Positions 62,901 through 64,000 of a DNA stretch of 64,000 nucleotides are shown piece by piece (position 1 is the first letter of the stretch; the number at the start of each line of letters is the position of its first letter). Origin of the DNA: Chamaecrista fasciculata. Lineage: Eukaryota; Streptophyta; Magnoliopsida; Fabales; Fabaceae. The position numbers and the translations under genes were made by a program. The DNA lies in assembly GCA_003254925.1 (NCBI GenBank), contig QANZ01056558.1, forward strand, positions 1 to 64,000. Direction: 5' to 3'. The notes beneath the pieces were generated by a model that saw nothing but the letters and a program-made list of their open reading frames with translations, ran no database searches and was not told where the DNA came from.

Positions 62901-64000
62901 TAATGCGTTAATAGGTTGCTGCATTGCAGAGTGAAATCCCGAACTAGATCCATTTTCTAAGCAGCCAGATGCAATTGCTGTAAATGTAGTGAAACCAAGA
63001 AGAACATTTGCTTCTTAAGAAAAATATTAATAATAATTAATAGTAATAATAGTAGTAATGAAATTAAGAATAAATAACATACAATCATACCCTTGTGTCT
63101 TAGTGATAAGTTGTCACAAAGACTTTGACCAAAATCAGGTTCATCTTGGCCCTTGTGAGACTGCTGTGTCAAACTACAAAGAGAATAAGGAAAGTCAAGG
63201 TGACCTCTCTCACAATTTTGTACTCAATCAACAGTTAAGTATGACATGATTAATTAAAGAGAAGAAAATAGTTATAAAGCAACAACAAAAGGAAAAGACT
63301 ATAGCCACCATGTTGTGCCCCTAGGTTGGCCAGGTTCAAGCTTGATCTGCTTCCCAGCAATGTCACTCCTGTTTAATGCACGAAGAGCAGCTTCTGCAGC
63401 TCTCACATCATAAAATTCAATGAATTTTTGATAATTCACATTTGGAGATTCATAGATCTGCAAGCAGAAATAAGTACTTGATTATGGTCATCTTCATAAT
63501 TTTCAAGCACCAAAAGGGTAAAAATCAATAATGATTACTTCTTTTATTTCTCCATAAAATCCAAATATCTGTTGAAGCTCATCATTTGAAACAGAAGAAT
63601 CGAGACCAGACAGCACCAGTGTACCATGGCTTATATCCTTTTCTGGAGCATTGTCCTAACAATTCAGCAAGTTAAGATACTTTTATGAGGAAAGCACCAA
63701 AAATGGAAACCAGAAGCAACTGAACAAGCAAAGAACATAGAAGTGACAATAAATGATAACAATCAATAGCACTGCCAACATTATCTAAATGATAACTATG
63801 GAAATGGCATTATGCATGCAGCGAACTGGCTAAAATTTGTACCTTTGGAATTGAATAATGTATGTCAAGTTTCCTAGACCTCAATGACCTATTTTGAAGT
63901 GCTTGCATTGCTTTTTGTGCTGCCCTTAGGTCACAGTAAGAAATCATCACAAACCCACGATGCTTGCAGGCTGTATAAATGGTTCGGATGTCTCCATATT
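59964..64000 (-). CDS. Mei2-like (AML) RNA-binding protein, 5' end beyond the window
   Basis: Exons in transcript order: >64000-63843, 63655-63539, 63457-63309, 63173-63091, 62977-62588, 62389-61765, 61343-61259, 61171-61103, 61015-60836, 60128-59964; 2021 nt visible (about 673 residues). The visible part starts inside RRM1 (YGDIRTIYTACKHRGFVMIS). RRM2 follows (GTLVLSGLDSSVSNDELQQI, then NYQKFIEFYDVRAAEAALRA). A long Ser/Pro/His/Met-rich linker leads to the C-terminal Mei2 RRM3: [38 protein letters not shown] and ASLAYARIQGKSALIAHFQN. The Mei2-type RRM3 with an AFNGKKWEKFNSEK insertion is diagnostic of the family, which regulates meiosis and meristem development through RNA binding. The intron 61172-61258 uses a GC donor (AAG|GCAAGC); all others are GT-AG. 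Subgroup within AML1-5 is not assigned. Confidence 0.94.

Overview
The window is nuclear DNA of a flowering plant. It is AT-rich and intron-rich, its protein genes belong to plant-specific subfamilies (plant MORC ATPase, BONZAI copine, plant Mei2-like RNA-binding protein), and it carries tRNA-derived SINEs, an RNase H-bearing L1-type LINE and many MITEs. A eudicot, perhaps a legume, is my best guess, but nothing here proves the species. Single undetermined bases lie at 3686 and 56497.

Layout. 1-11,300 has no host gene. It holds AT-rich DNA, MULE-like fragments and a nested repeat cluster (4.9-10.8 kb) in which diverged copies of one interspersed repeat were invaded by a solo LTR (6691-8153, TSD CAAAT) and a hAT-type element (9464-10134, TSD ATTCAAAC). 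11,306-20,477 (+) is a complete 20-exon MORC-family GHKL ATPase (844 aa). 20.5-27.2 kb is intergenic and packed with MITEs, a SINE and a second hAT-like element, most with readable target duplications. 27,195-35,741 (+) is a complete 6-exon SEC14-like lipid-transfer gene (270 aa); its intron 2 holds a full-length antisense LINE (27,944-33,959). 37,013-43,766 (-) is a complete 16-exon BONZAI/copine gene (579 aa). 43.8-50.1 kb is intergenic with MITEs. 50,141-56,076 (-) is a complete 7-exon WD40 protein (536 aa). 56.1-59.96 kb is intergenic with a long (ATA)n tract and two SINEs. 59,964-64,000 (-) is the 3' part of a Mei2-like (AML) gene that runs off the right edge.

All four complete gene models were built by joining exons by eye; splice phases agree at every junction and each total is divisible by three. 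Introns are GT-AG except one GC-AG intron in the Mei2-like gene. The genes do not form an operon or evident pathway. MORC proteins act in heterochromatin silencing and immunity, and BONZAI copines act in calcium-dependent membrane signalling and restraint of immune receptors, so two genes of immunity-linked families lie about 17 kb apart. The clearest unusual features are the interlocked inverted repeat at 3.9 kb, the two nested insertions with paralogous empty sites, the LINE placed 16 bp inside a splice donor with ATGA-coupled ORFs, and a segment duplicated from upstream of the SEC14-like gene into its own intron 4.
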